Assembly (NCBI GenBank): GCA_947458875.1 | Contig: CANGZD010000005.1 | Location: 62,001 to 126,000, forward strand | DNA from: Sphingobacteriaceae bacterium | Lineage (GTDB): Bacteria; Bacteroidota; Bacteroidia; Sphingobacteriales; Sphingobacteriaceae | Direction: 5' to 3' | DNA length: 64,000 bases | Shown: in pieces, positions 63,483-64,000 of the stretch | Position numbering within the stretch: the first letter of the stretch is position 1 | Layout of the letters: each line of letters opens with the position of its first letter | Made by a program: the position numbers and the translations under genes | Notes under the pieces: model-generated | Databases searched by the model: none | The model's input: only the letters and a program-made list of their open reading frames with translations | Told to the model about the DNA's origin: nothing

Positions 63483-63514
63483 AAGCTTCAGGATGATTTC
63501 TTATCCTGGAGCTT
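63483..63514. terminator. Stem-loop between sigma factor and SRPBCC gene
   Basis: AAGCTTCAGGAT / ATCCTGGAGCTT, a 12-bp stem with one T-G pair, then ATTTCT. It reaches the SRPBCC stop codon, so it can end both transcripts. The T run is weak. Confidence 0.6.
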
Positions 63515-64000
63515 ATTTCTCGAGTATTTGTTTTAAACTTTTGAGCCCTGCATCATATTCCTTCCCGATCATCCGGTTGAAGAATAAGGTATACATCCAA
63601 TTGTCAAATAAACCGTCATTATTCCCTTCCATGGTCCAGCTCACCTTGGTACTGCCGGGGGTAGTGCTTTCAAAATAGAAATTCGTGTGATGTACACTGG
63701 GCTTTGGCATGTAAAAAGTCATCTCTTGTAAGATTTGTTGGTTGGGTAAAGTCTTTATTAGTTCAATTTTGCCTTTACCTAAGTCTTTGCCGCTCCAGGC
63801 ATAAGTATAGCCCGGCTTGCCCGGTAGGCCCATGATGGTGGTGGGTGCAGCGGGCTCCATTTTGTACCAAGGGCTCCATTGTTTAAAATTCTGGTAATCC
63901 AATACAAACTGATAAACCACACTATCCGGTTGGGAAATTTCAATGCTCCGGCTAATCTGATGAGTTTTTGGCAGGAATAATCCGCCAATAATAAAAACGG
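63513..64000 (-). CDS. SRPBCC/polyketide-cyclase-like protein, 5' end outside window
   Basis: The reading frame stays open on the minus strand from the stop at 63513 to the window edge, so the gene's start is beyond base 64000. At the edge it reads a membrane-helix-like VFIIGGLFLPKTHQISRSIEI, then the lipid-binding fold (VVYQFVLDYQNFKQWSPWYKMEP, GYTYAWSGKDLGKGKI, MEGNNDGLFDNWMYTLFFNRMIG). A GTG at 63918-63920 is an internal valine, not the start. Function unknown; probably a membrane-anchored START-like protein. Confidence 0.83.
   Translation of the reverse strand, partial: VFIIGGLFLPKTHQISRSIEISQPDSVVYQFVLDYQNFKQWSPWYKMEPAAPTTIMGLPGKPGYTYAWSGKDLGKGKIELIKTLPNQQILQEMTFYMPKPSVHHTNFYFESTTPGSTKVSWTMEGNNDGLFDNWMYTLFFNRMIGKEYDAGLKSLKQILEK

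Noticed and set aside
63513-63920. Complete SRPBCC gene starting at 63920
   Set aside because: The frame continues past 63920 to the window edge with a membrane-helix-like N-terminus; the true start is outside.
1-64000. Mobile elements, phage genes or toxin-antitoxin pairs
   Set aside because: No transposase, integrase, phage structural protein or toxin-antitoxin pair was recognised anywhere in the window.

Overview
The window is a chromosomal segment of a Bacteroidota bacterium, most likely from the Sphingobacteriaceae (Pedobacter-like). This rests on gene content: a SusC-type TonB-dependent receptor, DUF5686 and DUF2807 proteins, an OmpA protein with thrombospondin type-3 repeats, a BT_3928-type protein, bacillithiol-linked redox proteins and a kbl/pheS/rlmD neighbourhood. 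The Bacteroidota '-7' promoter motif TAnnTTTG lies upstream of at least 18 genes, and Shine-Dalgarno sites are mostly absent. I see no insertion sequence, prophage, CRISPR array, rRNA operon or integrase. It looks like an ordinary core-genome stretch with a few odd spots.

Layout. 1-9.4 kb: the end of uvrA, then lipA, an OsmC protein, ytxJ, ribH, a TPR membrane protein, recF with a DUF721 gene, ndk, a DHH phosphoesterase, an FKBP lipoprotein, a TatD hydrolase and an L-asparaginase. A tRNA-Ser(GGA) follows at 9394-9480. 9.5-18 kb: an esterase, a polyprenyl diphosphate synthase, TerC, a minus-strand operon recJ-lptB-GH3, an MBL hydrolase and a YceI protein. 18-29 kb: gcvP, pdxJ, the large OmpA/TSP3 protein, ahcY, a bacilliredoxin, cdaA (c-di-AMP synthase) and folP. 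28.5-36 kb: DUF1599, a DoxX-like protein, aroK, and a minus-strand run kbl, pheS, lipoprotein, rlmD, hypothetical protein, phosphoribosyltransferase. 36-44 kb: a DUF5686 outer-membrane protein, a small membrane protein, trhO, crtW, a TonB-dependent receptor and hemH.

44.1-44.4 kb is a non-coding array of degenerate 21-bp repeats. 44.4-50.1 kb holds envelope genes: kdtA (minus strand) and a tightly overlapping sugar-nucleotide operon ugd-uxs-galE-rfbB. 50.2-53.1 kb is a likely light-response/flavin cluster: flavin reductase, SDR, a 48-residue DUF2256 zinc-ribbon protein and a DASH cryptochrome. 53.3-61.3 kb carries sucA-sucB and lpd, split by two minus-strand genes (DUF2807, M1 peptidase). 61.3-64 kb has crtZ, murB, an ECF-like sigma factor and a truncated SRPBCC gene.

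How genes fit together: lipA supplies lipoate to the 2-oxoglutarate dehydrogenase (sucA, sucB, lpd) and to the glycine cleavage system (gcvP). crtW and crtZ, 21 kb apart, together suggest ketolated and hydroxylated carotenoids of the astaxanthin type. ytxJ and the bacilliredoxin point to bacillithiol chemistry. kdtA, lptB and the sugar-nucleotide genes build and export lipopolysaccharide or capsule.

The most unusual signals are non-genic: the 21-bp repeat array; a 7-bp AGTTTGG repeat found both downstream of rfbB and inside the kdtA reading frame; and four genes (lipA, ribH, tatD, pdxJ) whose TAnnTTTG element sits exactly 4 nt before the ATG, which predicts leaderless mRNAs.
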